Source: Nipponacmea schrenckii
Taxonomy: Eukaryota > Mollusca > Gastropoda > Lottiidae
Length of the DNA stretch: 64,000 bases
Reading direction: 5' to 3'
NCBI GenBank assembly: GCA_030562195.1
Contig: JAUJPP010000003.1
Location: forward strand, 13,919,398 to 13,983,397
Position numbers and translations under genes: made by a program. The notes beneath the pieces were generated by a model that did not search any database, had not been told where the DNA came from, and saw only the letters and a program-made list of their open reading frames with translations. Positions 10,802 through 23,841 of the stretch are shown piece by piece; position 1 is the first letter of the stretch; every line of letters starts with the position of its first letter.

Positions 10802-13290
10802 CTGAAATTATGTGAACACAGAATCAAAACTAAAACCCAAACTCAATCGGAAAACAGCAGCAGACATTACTTTGTGACGTGAAGTCATTTTGTCGTGACA
10901 ATACGAAATTACGTCATACAACTACGGCGTATCCATCTATAGTTTCCGTGCGGTGCATGGACCATAGAGTATGATGGAACATGATGGCTATGGTTTTACT
11001 ATTTGTTAAAGAAAAGATTGCCAAGAAACCCGTTGTGAAAAGTTTGTTTTATAGACCTTGATGTTTAAATCTACCCAGTGTCTGGAACCAGATAAGCTCT
11101 CTCCCAATCGGATTTTTCGTCTAATGAATTTTTATTTTGACTACGGTACGTCAAGAACAACAAAACGTTCATCAAAATAAAATTAACTTGGTAACAAATA
11201 AAGTTGACTCACCTTTCGATTAATGGGGTTCTCAATATGAAAAGTCGATATATAGTGCATTTGCTTGGACTGGATATGAATTTAAGGAAATGATAATTAA
11301 ACAACTTACGGTCTTTTTCTGTTGATTGGCTATTTGTTCAGTTGGCTTGTTAACAAGTTTTCGTGACCTCCCACGAAAAGTGTGTAATAGAGTGATACGA
11401 CAGTTGACACCTTTATTATCAATACGTATTTGAGGTTGATCAAATAAAAACCCAATAAATTTGACTTTTAATATAATATTGCATTTTATATATCCAGTCT
11501 TCGTTTACACTGTTCTGTCGTGTTAAGAAGGTAATAAATAGTTGATAATTATAAGACTAGCTTAAACGATTTACATTTTACTTCTAAGTTACGATCTAGA
11601 AAACTGGTCTTTAAAAATATTGCAAGAGCCTAATCGGTCACGGTACATATAAGTATACATCAAGTGGTTGAAAAATTAGTGAACTTTTCTAAATCAGGTA
11701 GTGCTGTAGATTCATAAAATTAATAAAATTAGTCTTAAAATAAAAGGCTTATTTATTTATTACTTTGTATATGTATATATATTCTAATCTTTAAAATATC
11801 TTTAAGAAACGAAACGGAAGTAAGTAAGCTTATTTTAAAATCAAAGATAGCCATGCAAAGCATTGTGAAATACGCACACAATCAGCTTTGCTGCTTTGAT
11901 TACAAGTACAAATCACTGTTGTCCATTCCCAACAAAATCAAAAAATTTCCGTAAATAATTGTTGTCTATAGAGTGAACGGTTACACAATATAGCCAATAA
12001 AATGAAAACTTAAGTCGGACACAATATTTCGGTGAAATATCAAAAGGGACCATCTTCATAATGACACGGACCCACAAAAATTAAAACTATATGCCCTAAA
12101 TAAATTTGTGGGCGTATGAAAACACACATAATATATCGGTTGACAGAGTGAAACTATTCATCTGCGGTTTAAAAAAGGTATAAGCAAAATTTAAGAACAT
12201 TAAAAATTAAATTATAAATTTTAACCCATTGTTTTTCCGAACTGAAATCTAGAGCAACAACTCTAGAAACTCTAAATTTACTAGTTTAAAACTTTTTACC
12301 AAGAAATAAAAAAACAACAATTAAATAATTCTCTTTAATGATAAAATTCAAACTTAAACATCACACAATATTAAAACTAGGAATGCCACAGTAGCCTATA
12401 CTATTGGTCTATAAAATATATGTTAAGAAATTAAAAATTGATATAAAACTAATATAGCCTGAATGATTACATGTGAAGGGCAGTTTGAGCATGAAACTTA
12501 TCTGAGTATAATACCAATGTTATCTCTTAATTTCACTGAGAAATATCCTACAATGAAGCCAAATTAACAAAACATTATCAATAGAAATAAAACAAATTTA
12601 AACAAAGAGTAGATGTGAAATTTGACAGGATAATTTATGAATAAACTGGATTCTTTTCCTATTTCAAAAGGTAAGCTTCAAAACTTACAGATTTAATATA
12701 AGAATTAGAATAAGGGTTAAATATTAGATTTAGACCAAATATTAGAAATAAGTATGCATTTTTAAGTTTGTTTTCATCAGTTCAATATGATAAATAAAAA
12801 ATGTACAATTATTCTGTAGATCATCTTTATATACAATTCAAAAATAAAACAACTAAATCCTTAAAATGAAGAAAAAAAAGAAAAGGATTTTTGAGGTAAA
12901 AACCAGAAAACAGGGCAAGATGAAGAAACAAAATATTCTGGTTTTTAATTGGTCACGTTAGAAGTTTTTCTTCTAAATTTGCATTGTTCAAAATTGCATT
13001 GATATTCTCATAAGATTATGTGGCTTAGAAGCAAGCTAAAAATACTTTAAGAATCATACAAGTTTTTTAAATAAAAATAAAATGTTAGTTATTAAATGCT
13101 GGTGTTAATGTCACCGGCTAAAACTAAATTATACAAAACAATCAAACATGGCTAAAACAAAACTTAAAAAAATTAAAATCAACAGAAAACTTAATATATT
13201 TGGACACATCAGATTAGGATGGTAAATTAATCAGAACACTTGCACAAGATTTTCTCGTTATTCCCTTTTCTTAGCCATTATACTGTATTA
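10802..13290. other. Spacer between the RRM-like gene and CPT1
   Basis: The RRM-like gene reads away from this spacer and CPT1 reads toward it, so it should contain the promoter and 5' exon of the former and the 3' untranslated region of CPT1. Two CRE-like elements, TGACGT at 10875 and TTACGTCA at 10909, lie about 75-110 bp upstream of the RRM-like gene's ATG. A fragment near 12040-12115 ends in TGTGGGCGTATGAAAA, like the terminus of the 160-bp-monomer elements. Otherwise it is featureless AT-rich sequence. Confidence 0.4.
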
Positions 13291-16200
13291 CTATTTTCCA
13301 AATAGATCTTTTAAATCTTGTAATGCCTTATTTATACCAGCTCCGAATTTCTGTGAACTCTAAAATATACAAGATGAATTATAATTTATATATTCTGACA
13401 TATTCAAAACAAAGGGAATGAACACTGGTATTTACACCACTGTGTACATATACAGAGTTTAGGTTAATACCTCTGTGATATCTTCCATGCAAATCATAAC
13501 CAAACCAATTTCCAAATTGAGCTCATCCAAGTGACCAAGTCATGGTAACGTAATGATAAGAAACCAGAAAGTAAGAATTTTGTGAGAAACAGAAATATGA
13601 ATATATTATGTTAAAGTAATTGACTGTCATACTTACAGTGGTTGGACAACTTCTTTTACTAGAGATATGAAAGAATAATGTATCTTCACCAGCTACAATA
13701 TAGGATACACCATATCCATCATCAGCTACCTATAATTTAATCAACATACATTCATTATTAATTACTTAACCTCTGAACTTTTGTTTTAAATTACTAATGA
13801 TCTTAATCCAAAGAAAAACCATTTTATCTCTATTTTTTTTTTTTTGATTAACTCAATGTACAATTGTTATAGAGAAAAGTGGAGCTAAATAGTACAAGAT
13901 ATAACTAGATTGCTATTCATTCAAATTTTTAATATATACATTTCAATACATCCCCTAGTTTCAAGTATCCATTAAAAATGTGTTCCTATCAGGATATTGT
14001 GTGTCACATTTTTTGTAAATGATTACAATAGAGAAATATTACAGGAATAGTTTAGAAAAAACTTACAGGACCAAATCCACCTCCCGCACAGATCTGTTTA
14101 GGGTGTTTAACTAAGTCTATACGATTAGTTTGAGTATGTGGCGTCTGAAATGCGTGATACGAGATTATGATGAAAACTGGTTTCCTAATGTTAAGTAATC
14201 AAATTTCAACATAAACTTCTTGTTTGATATAAATCATTTATTGACTTAAGGTATCTAAGACCAGGCTACTTTGCAAACAGGTGGTCTCTCGCAAAGTAGC
14301 TACATGATACATTTTTCATTTGTTTGCTAATAATGGGTAGTCATTGTGACTTGGGTCTACAAAGTTGACAACCTGAGACTGAGAGAAAAGGCGAAACTCA
14401 GCACAAGGACAATGCAATGATAAAATCATAATAAAATCATAATAAATATGTTATCCTTAAATACTCAATCATGTACGTTTATGATAATACAGACAACTTC
14501 TTCACAATTGCTTATTTATTATAGATTATTTTCAGATTAATTTTTTATTTTCATAAATAACAGTCTTACCTGACTAGTTGATAATCTCCATGGTTCACTG
14601 AGTACTTCAGCTAAAAATGGTGAATCAACACCTAGATATTTACTAACAACATATAAACAGAATAGATGTCTATCTATACCTTTACCAGTCATAGCATCAC
14701 GATAGCCTTGTTGATGACTTTCAGATGCACGTTGAAATTTAGCAATACGTTCTTCATTCTAAAATTATCACAAAAATAGTTCTATTGAAATCAAATATGG
14801 TAAACTAACAACTAAATATTAAAACAACTAATTTATTGAATATATCAAAATCACAGACACCAGGTTGAAAGAACAAATATGTTGTATTCATATAGTAATA
14901 TGATTCAATACTAACAACATCAAAATATCTACAACTAATTTAGCTATGATCAACTCATGAAATTAAGGATCTCAACTTGTTTTCAAGAATAAGATTAGTT
15001 TGATACAACCCCATAGAGTATAGTGTTTACTATAAAACTAAAGAAGTGGTACTGTTTCTGTCAAGGACAAGTTTTGAAAAGGGTTCATGTAAATTGACTT
15101 ACTGTACAGTTAGGATCATCCATAGATTTAACAAAGTCACAAGATTCTACGGTACATGATCTGACAGTTTCAGTTCTACCTTCTCTATACAGCCTAGTCA
15201 TTGATGATTCATATGTTAAACAGAATTTACCAGCAGTCTGTAATATAACACATCATAAACATTAATGACAAAATGGCCCAGCTTACAACCTTTTCTCTAG
15301 ATAATCTTCAACATATTACCTATACTGCATTCGATTCAACACATCTATATAATCCTGAATAACAAATAATAACCCCTTCTTACCTTGTTTTTCATCTGAA
15401 AGAATCTCACTGTTAATAGCCTGGACTCTTCTGATGAAAGCTTCAATAAATAATTTCAAGTGGAAGATAAATTGAAAACTTACCCTGTAATATGTTAACT
15501 GTAGAGCTATTTGAAGGAAAGCATCAGGACTAACTTTACATTGTTTAATCAAACCTTTACCAAAAGCTGTATGCACCATCAGATGTAAATCAACATCACT
15601 AATTAACTGTCTAACTACTTGTAATTGTTCTTCAATTATACTTTGACACTGTAATAATTAATAATTATATAAACTCATCACATTTCAGTAGGGACAAAGA
15701 TAAAACATAATTATTCAGTTGTCTCAGGGATATGCTATATATTTTAACACGTTTTAACTTCTAACATTTCTAAAACAGGAATTAACCACTTTGATCACAT
15801 GAATGAAGCTGTAGTTAGCCCTTCTTTTCTGAAGCCTATTCAGATGTTGTAAAGAGGGAAATTCTTTGAGAAAAAAATAGGCTACAAGAAAACATTTTCA
15901 ATGAAAACAGAATGATAGAAATTATATACCAACCGGTTTGGGTATGTCCCATTCTAATCTGATAGGGTGAGGTGGGGGTGTTGGTCCTAATTCACCTTTA
16001 CAATATCCATCTTCAGTGTATCTACAATACAAATTGTCACAGATACACAACTATTAACAATATCATCATTATCATCTTTCTTTATAATTTTAAAAACTTT
16101 AATAATTATTATAAATGCTTAATACCTATTTCATTACAGTTTTTTGTTATCATAAATTTTATTTAATTTTAATTTTTCAAATATGGAGTTAGTAAAAGCT

Positions 16201-19200
16201 AGGTGTGAGCTTATAATATATAAAAGTGATGTTTATCCTTGTATCAGTGTTTATAACAACATTTAAGATAACTAAGTCTAGAAACTATAAATAATATCTA
16301 TTAGAAATCTATGTTACCCTAATTCACGATCATCAGGAAAGACAAACTCCATCATGTGTCCCATAATTGGTGCATCACCCCTATTGATACGCACACATAA
16401 CAACAATAGGGAGCAGAGCAGGAGTAGGGTGTAGAATTAGACAGATATATAGACAAAATAAGACAAGTTGGGTTAACACCAAATACAACACAAAATTAAA
16501 AAAAATTAAAAAAGCAATTAGTTCATAAATACAACATCAATAATCACAGATTCAAATTATTTTCTCAACTTCAGTTCACAAATGTTTAAATGCTGTCTAG
16601 AAAGATTTCTGTACCTTATGAAAGTATTACTGATAATAAATTCTATACACAGATTTCATGTTTGTTTTTAAAGCATTTAAACATTAGAAGATAAGAAAAT
16701 GTTTGAACCTTTGACTAAAGAAATTAGTAAATTATAAAAAGTAACAATAAAAACCCAAATTCCAGTGGTAATATCTTTACCCTAAAATAAGATTATCTTC
16801 AGAAATGGCATATTCCCATAAATGAGCCATAATTGGTGCATCAGCCCTGTTAAAACACAATCAAAATATTTATATTTCTTTTATTAACACACCCTTCAGC
16901 TAAATTACAATCAATAATATTTATCAATTTAATTTTTTATTGTATACTTATACTTTAATATAGGATCCAAAAAGTATTAACTTACCATGAATGTTCAGCA
17001 TTGAAACCAATCTGAAAGATAAAATTGCAATAATTAATATGTGGATACACCATAATGATACCTTAAACAAACTAGTCAATATGTAAAATGGAATGTGGTA
17101 AATCAAATCATTCTTGGGTTTAAACATACTGGTATATCAAATGGACTTACCCTTCCGTTAGCACAAACAACTAATGTAAAAGATTTATCAAACCATCTAT
17201 CATAACCTTTACCATGTAACATAGCTTGTCCATAAGTATCTAATAATTCTGGTTTGTCCTACAAAATGAAAATAAATATTAGAATCTATATTACAATCAA
17301 TCAAGGTTTTAGAAATTTTATCTAAATAGATCTTAATGGAAGCAACATGAGAAACAATGAGTTCAACTTTATTTCTAAAATTTCCTCCGCTAATATTTTA
17401 AAATTTTAATTGACAATCACTTAATTCAGAATTTGAAATTGGATTACTACTTTAATCAAATTTTCACATTTCAATGAAATGCAGCATAACAGTTTGTAGT
17501 TATTGCATTCACTTGGTTATTGAAATAGACTAGAGTAGCTAAACTATATTAGTAATTCATTCATTAAAGAAAAAATAACCTAAGTATCCCATTCAGTTAA
17601 TGGAAGCTCAAATTTAGATATTCTTAAACTAATATAAATCAGTCACATTAATGTTGTGCCACAAACTTCTTGGCATTTCTTTGTAAGCCTCAATACAATG
17701 AGACTGATTAATGATCTAGTCCTGGTTTTGACTAACGTAAAAAACTAAGGAAATTTTCAATTATCAACAAATACAAAAATTCAACAAAATACAGAATTAA
17801 CAAGGAAATTCACAAAGAAACAAAATACCTCGACATTCTGTAAAGAAAAGAGATTTATTATTAAAGCAGAGTATCAAACAAGAAATAAAGTAGTCAGAAA
17901 AGACAGAAAAAAATGTACTTTGTAAGGGCATATAAGCTTTTAAAAAATGGCCATATTATCTTCCATAAAACGTTTTACTTACTAGATCAAACTCTTGAGA
18001 CTCTTCATCTAGTGTTACACAGAAAGCTGCCTGTAATAGATCAAGAAATGTATGAATGAGAGATTGTAAAAAAGATTTTTAAATAATTGCTTTTCCTTTC
18101 AGTAATGAAGCCATGCAGCCTTAATTTCTAAATGTTCATTTTTTTCCTATTGGAACAGTGACAAGGAAATTCGAGTATAAACTCATCTACTAAAAAATTA
18201 AAACAGTACCTTTTCTATAGCATATAAAGATGCCTTATTTTTGCCTTTAGAGAAGTATTCTGCTCTAGCTTTAGCCCAAGCAACTCTCTCACCAGCTGTT
18301 AATGCTGCTAATTCTTTCTCTCCTGGTGCCGATACTGACTCATCATCTATTATCTTTTGTAAGGTGCTAAAATATATAAAATAAATCATTAACATGACTT
18401 GCATTATCAAGGACCCAAAAATGTAAAATTAACTAGTAGAAGTCAAAAATTGAAATATCTTATAAATCATACTGATTATATATTCATTGTTTTCATTTCC
18501 AAGTAGATCTTTCTATTAAATTTAACTGAATCAAATACCACACTCATGATCCACTATATCAATATTAATTCAGTCTGATAGTATCTCTATTCTTACTATT
18601 CTATTTCACAAGGTGTTAACAATACTCCTTTATTTCTAATATAAACTTTATAATATCTTCCTTTATGATAAACAGCTATATGTGAACTATCATGGTACTG
18701 TACAAGTTGATCTACAATATAGTCATTTGATATCAATTTCACTTACATTTATTACAAACAGAAATTAGTGACAAAAATTATTACTGTTGCATTATTTGCA
18801 ATATTGTTGAAAGGCAAAAAATTACACAAGATTTTGTGAAATATCTTTAGAATTATTGTAATTAATTTAATAATAAAATGAAATTCATCCAAAATGAAAT
18901 GAAATGAATGGAGTTTTACGTCCTACTTTTCTGCACCTTATGGGCTAACGAAGACGGGCAAGGCCATGCAGTGTGCATTGAACTGTTGAAAAATCTTTAA
19001 CGTGCACAGCCTGTAGCACACGGGGCCACGGTTTATTGTCCCATCCGAAAGACTAGATGCTTTTTCCATGTCAGTCCCTGCAACCTGCATCACCTGCAAA
19101 TCCGTGAAATTCATCCAGGAAAATCAATTTGGTACTTTTTAATTTAGCTAAATATATTAGTGTATACCTGTTTCTACACCTGGTATTCGGGTGGTATTAA

Positions 19201-22200
19201 ACTGTCGTTCATATTGTGATGAACACAGTGGAACTGTCTTATTTAAAATAATCTGTAATAATATAACTACTATTATAGCATTGCTAGAGCTAGAACATTC
19301 TGTAAATCAATCTTCATTCTGAATATACAGCTTGCATGATTTATATCATATCTATAGTTCCTTCATATTCACTACTAGAGTAGTAAGTATATATGTATAT
19401 GATTTTATAAATCATTTGTAATGGTCATATTACAATGATTTACACCTTATTAAGCTGTAAATGAGCATATACATTGATTATAACTTTAGTCTATATATGG
19501 TATGTACTTTGTGTACACATTTGATTAAAAGGATACAGATTAAGTTTGATGAGTAAATTGTGACAGACATTGTATACAGATTGAGACAAAAGGTAGTAGA
19601 CCTGGTGGAGAACTTACTGGTTCTAATTCTTCTCTATCAACTTCACGTCTAAACTTCAACATAGAATAAATAATATTACCAGCTCGAGATAGAGGTCTAT
19701 GTGTAGGTTTCAAAAATACAGCATCCTAAAATAAATCATACATCTATTAATGGTAAAAAAACATCTTAACAAAACTTAAATGTGTATTATTCAAATAACA
19801 ACTAATGACCAATTTTTACAGAAGAATTTTCAAATACATAGCATTAAGTACATAGGTTTGATACAACATCTCAGAACTACTGTACTACTTACTATTCCAT
19901 AGAAATTACTATTTATCATAATGGGAGCTCTTCCTCTTAAATATACATATTCCTCCCACCAATCAGACACCTACAAAAATAACATTTCATTTCATTTTAC
20001 CATCAATTAATTTGGATTAAATCTAAAATATTATTTTTCATTCCAAATGAGATCTATAAAAACATTTCTCGGTAGAAAATGTCAAAGAGAACTAATTAGA
20101 GGACTAAAAGATAAAAACAACTACCAATAGGCTAGATCTTCTTGTCTATTTTTAAACCTAATAATCACGACTTACATAGTTGGAAGCCCACCATGATTTC
20201 AAGATAAGATATCTTTGTAGTTTGTTACCAATACCATTTTGAAATTCTTCTGCTAAATTTTTCATTCTATTAAATTTTTCATCATCCAACAATGGTCTTA
20301 CAGATAATAAATACTGAAAACATAATATAAACATCATTCTATTAGATTTCTCATCATCTAACAATGGTCTTACAGATAATAAATACTGAAAACATAATAT
20401 AAACATCATTCTATTATATTTCTTATCATCTAACAATGGTCTTACAGATAATAAATACTGAAAACATAATATAAACATCATTCTATTATATTTCTCATCA
20501 TCTAACAATGGTCTTACAGATAATAAATACTGAAAACATAATATAAACATCATTCTATTAGATTTCTCATCACTTAACAATGGTGTTACAGGTAATAAAT
20601 ACTGAAAACATAATATAAACATTATATTTCTCATCATCTAACAATGGCCTTACAGATAATAAATACTGAAAACATAATATAAACATCATTCTATTATATT
20701 TCTCATCATCTAACAATGGCCTTACAAATAATAAATACTGGCTTACTGCATTGTAAAAAAACAAACAGACTTACTCTCTTCATGGTATCTTCAACACCAG
20801 GAACTGGCAATTTAGGTAGTGATGCTTGATAACTATATAACTTTGGATGTCTTCCACTAAAAGCCTTCACTAAGACCTACAGAAATACCAAATTGGAGTT
20901 AGGCCTTATTTAGTCCGTGGAAAAAAATGATAAGTAACAATCAGCTGTTAAAATTATCCTTCAACATAGATAATAAAGTGAATGATTATTACAAGCATCC
21001 AACATTGTTAATCAACATTCGAAAATATAAAAGTCGATTCTACTTTACAGGGCCTCTGGATTAGTTAAAACTCACATCCTCATTTAGTATTCGTGTAGCA
21101 ACACTACAATGGTGCTTGGCATCTTAACTGGATATATATTCGTATATGAATCTATAGTGCAAGCTTTTCTGTTTAAAAAATAGTTTAGTTATAGTCGAGG
21201 TAAACCTATTATGTTTATTATTATTAACAGCAACTTTAATAAAAGATCTACACTTACAACCCAGAGTTTAGTTTGCCAAGAAACTTTCTTTCCTCTCACT
21301 TCATACATCCAATTTTGATAGTTGAATAATAACCGTAATATGTACTTGATTACATTTATCACAGTGATCCACAATAAAGTAGAAAATATCACAGAACTGA
21401 TAACAAAATTCACTGTGTCATTTGCATAGGATATTCTACAAAAAAAAAAAAAAAAAAAAAAAAATAAATTTAATAGCTTACAATTATGAATGTATTTCAA
21501 CAGCCTTAAAATATTATGTAGGCTAAATTTGCAATGACCTACATCTAGACAATATATTAAATATAATTTGACCTTGTTTTCAAAGTCATAAAATAATTAG
21601 GTCACATCTTCCGTAACGGTTAAAGATGGCGAAAACATGAAGATTATCAATTTTTGCTGTATTTAAGTAAACTTATCTCTATGAGATTTTTAATTAAGCC
21701 AAATTAAAAAATACCTACTCGTAGACAATATATTGAATATTATTTCACCTAATTTTCAAAGGTCATTGATTAAGGGGGGTCAAACCTTCCGTAGCCGTTA
21801 AAATCGAAATTTGAATAATTCAAATAAAAATACGAAATTTAAAAAAATTAAAAGGTAGATAATGATCCATTGTATCTATGTGCTAAATTTCATCGAAATC
21901 GGTCTATCAACAGTGTCTGAATTTCTGCTTTAAGAATTGTAATGAAAATTCAAAATGGCGGCCGATATGGCAGCTTGACCTAATTATTTAGGTCAAATCG
22001 ATTACTATTGACAAGTTAAAACAGTTTTCACTTTTAAACCTACAGTAGTTGATAAAGACCAGAAGTTACGTAATTACGTCATTTGAGGCTAAACCGGTAG
22101 TCAGATTTTTTTTCAAAATTTTTCAAAAATTATGATCATATCACCTTTCAACTGGTAAAGTTTCAAAATTTTACAATTTATATTAAACGAGAAATCACGG

Positions 22201-23841
22201 TCTGAAATTTTTGCCGATGACCCTTGAATATTGAATTGCAAATCATGGGTAAAAGATTTAACCGAATTGCATAAAACCTATAATTGTTAGTTGACAAATA
22301 CATTGAAGTTTTCAAATGTGAAATCGAAATCGAACTGCAAATAAACTTGCTTAAGCAAAAAAACCTCAACTTCCGGTTCTGACTTCCAGTCAGAGATAGA
22401 ACTTCCGGTTTTGTTTTATTTTAAGATCATTCTAAGATTTAGATTTAGAATTTCTGTACCTTTTACCAGTTTGTCTGCAAACTCATCCGAAAATCGCAAA
22501 AAAAAAAAAAAAAAAAAAAATCCGACCGATTACAATACGTTTTGGACCAAAGTCGAAATACGTAAAAAAAGCCCTTCTTGCATACATGATTTTTTGTTAG
22601 TTTAATCATAAGCTTCATTTTCAGATAAATCTCTACACCTTACATCTTGTAATAAAGGTAAGATAGCTTGCCAGGCAAGGTAACATACACCCACTTCAGC
22701 AAACAGAATATTCCACGTTTTTTCATTTAATCCAGGGCAATAACTCATAAACCGACATCTGGAATGGCACCATTTTTTAACTTGTCCGAGATGTTATTTA
22801 GATGAATACACATACCAAGTTTCATTCAAATCGGATAAAAACTCTGGCCTGTATCACATACACAAGTAATTGTTGACGGATGGACGGGCGGACGGACCGA
22901 CGGATGGACAGGGGTGATACCAATATACGTCCACATTTTCATGTGGGCGTATGAAAAGTATACACTTCCACTGCCAGAATCACAGATTCTTTTAGAATTC
23001 CCTCAAAGAAGTTTATATTTAAAAAGTCAATTATGAAAGAGAAATTCATGTATTTACCCAGGAAAATGTGTTTGAATATATTTAATAGAACCATAAGATA
23101 CATCCAATCCACCAAGACATAATGCTAGTACTATAGTTATTGTAAATAGTAAACTCATTGATGATGCTGGGTAGATGCCATTATGGAAACTATTCTGTAA
23201 ATCAAATAAGACAAGATACTGGTAACAGAGTGTTTAATAACTAAAATACAAATTTTCTCATTCAAATTCTTTAAAGGATCATCAAGATAAATTCCAAATT
23301 GGATTCCTATATTGCATCCACAGGGCTATATAGCCTATTATGTATTATTTATATTAAAGATATATATAATATATTATAACCTTCTTTAAGATGTGGTAAA
23401 ATTTCTAGCCTCTTTTGGGTCTCAAAACCAAATTTTAATATTTATTCCCTTGGAGCTTCCAATATCTAGTTTCACTATTTCATTTCATTGACCTACTCTA
23501 GTTTGCTAAGCTCTACATATGAACTGAACTCGTCAACAGCAACCAATAAGGAACAAGTCATTCAAGATGTAAACACATAAAGGATAAAAAGTATTTTCAA
23601 TTTATCTCTGGACAGTTTTCCTTTTACAAATCTGTCCCATTTTCCTAACATTGAAATATCTATGTATAATTTAAGAAAAATTATGATAGATTATAATTAC
23701 CTTTATTCTATGTATTTTCCTATTCCATGACAAAACTCCACTGTGAAATACAGCCCATAAAGCTTCATGATTAACAGCTACATTGACTCCATCAGGTGTA
23801 ACTGAGAAAGAGAAGGCAACGGCAGCGTGTGCCTCTGCCAT
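13291..23841 (-). CDS. CPT1: Carnitine O-palmitoyltransferase 1 (mitochondrial outer membrane)
   Basis: Coding exons (minus): 23841..23701, 23194..23058, 21435..21258, 20876..20775, 20313..20176, 19970..19893, 19725..19618, 19252..19168, 18711..18597, 18366..18210, 18030..17983, (optional 17837..17829), 17258..17151, 17011..16986, 16846..16781 or 16380..16318, 16021..15934, 15648..15484, 15237..15103, 14758..14570, 14144..14067, 13729..13637, 13359..13291. Phase is kept throughout, giving 767 residues (770 with the microexon) against about 773 in mammals. The enzyme transfers long-chain acyl groups from CoA to carnitine, the malonyl-CoA-sensitive step of beta-oxidation. Visible features are an N-terminus [10 protein letters not shown] very close to vertebrate CPT1A, membrane segments at about 58-77 and 101-121, the catalytic His in EHSW (residue 472), the acyltransferase STS motif at 685-687 and the conserved GGGFGP and ADDGYGVSY segments. 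The ATG is preceded by an acceptor at 23877, so a non-coding 5' exon exists; a weak donor candidate lies near 25217. The 72-bp array and the exon pair are described separately. Confidence 0.96.
15384..15395 (-). other. Weak candidate 12-nt microexon in CPT1
   Basis: Between CPT1 exons 15648..15484 and 15237..15103 (both phase 0) the minus strand reads GATTCTTTCAG|ATGAAAAACAAG|GTAAGAAG. Inclusion would add Met-Lys-Asn-Lys in frame. No homologous insertion is known to me at this site, so this may be a chance pair of splice-like sites. Confidence 0.2.
16318..16380 (-). CDS. CPT1: CPT1 alternative exon b (mutually exclusive candidate)
   Basis: 63 nt between an acceptor CAATAG and a donor GTAACA, entered in phase 2 and left in phase 2. 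It completes the Trp of EHSW and encodes [17 protein letters not shown] followed by RELG. It is a clear paralogue of the exon at 16781..16846. The acceptor is preceded by an unusual distant pyrimidine tract (CTCCTGCTCTGCTCCC on the minus strand) about 30 nt upstream. Mammalian CPT1 matches exon a better at this position (ADAPIVAHLWEY), so b is the divergent version. Confidence 0.85.
16781..16846 (-). CDS. CPT1: CPT1 alternative exon a (mutually exclusive candidate)
   Basis: 66 nt between an acceptor TTTTAACAG and a donor GTAAAG, with the same entry and exit phase as exon b. It encodes [15 protein letters not shown] then EDNLILG, immediately after the catalytic EHSW motif. It is the version most like vertebrate CPT1. 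Since 66 and 63 are both multiples of three, frame would also survive inclusion of both, so exclusivity is inferred from homology and not forced by frame. Confidence 0.88.
17829..17837 (-). CDS. CPT1: Candidate 9-nt microexon of CPT1 (Asn-Val-Glu)
   Basis: The minus strand reads TTTCTTTACAG|AATGTCGAG|GTATTTTG: a strong pyrimidine tract and acceptor, nine bases, then a donor. It lies between phase-0 exons 18030..17983 and 17258..17151, so inclusion adds Asn-Val-Glu without changing frame. The flanking loop (between FDL and [10 protein letters not shown]) corresponds to a region where vertebrate CPT1 is longer. It is too short to be found by homology. The evidence is splice-site quality plus phase only. 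Confidence 0.5.
18898..19125 (+). repeat. SINE-like dispersed repeat in a CPT1 intron
   Basis: The segment holding GGGCAAGGCCATGCAGTGTG, GGGGCC..GGTTTATTGT, a GACTAGA..GC motif and TTTCCATGTCAG is shared, diverged, with 55933-56175. It starts 43 bp from the donor of CPT1 exon 19252..19168. There is no open reading frame. The tRNA-related head is not recognisable, so SINE is inferred from size and dispersal. Confidence 0.6.
20242..20757 (-). repeat. 72-bp tandem array duplicating the 3' splice site of CPT1 exon 5
   Basis: Seven copies of a unit containing an acceptor (ATTATGTTTTCAG) and the first 48 nt of exon 5 (encoding [13 protein letters not shown] plus three residues). Potential exon starts on the minus strand are 20737, 20665, 20601, 20529, 20457, 20385 and 20313. 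The spacing is 72 bp except 64 bp between 20665 and 20601, where eight bases are missing. Only the last copy (20313) continues into the rest of exon 5 and gives the family-standard protein. Copies 3 to 7 share one uninterrupted reading frame, so use of an upstream acceptor would add multiples of 24 residues (linker MMFILCFQ plus a repeat of the exon start). Copies 1 and 2 are out of frame. Confidence 0.92.
22659..22952 (-). mobile_element. Short copy of the CGCCCACATG element in CPT1 intron 2
   Basis: One end is TAAGATAGCTTGCCAGGCAA with the palindromic hairpin CTTGCC-T-GGCAAG. The other end is CATGTGGGCGTAT, preceded by a GACGGACGGA-type simple stretch. It contains about one internal monomer (TTTCATTCAAATCGGATAAA and relatives). 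Both ends match the longer copies at 26614-27726 and 36541-38541, making this a near full-length but short member. Confidence 0.75.

Noticed and set aside
15927..15933. Alternative donor GTATAT for CPT1 exon 16021..15934
   Set aside because: It adds four bases and breaks phase with the next exon. GTTGGT at 15933 keeps it.
20158..20764. Repeat-protein open frame [21 protein letters not shown]
   Set aside because: It is CPT1 exon 5 plus duplicated intron/exon boundary. The family-standard protein needs only the last copy.
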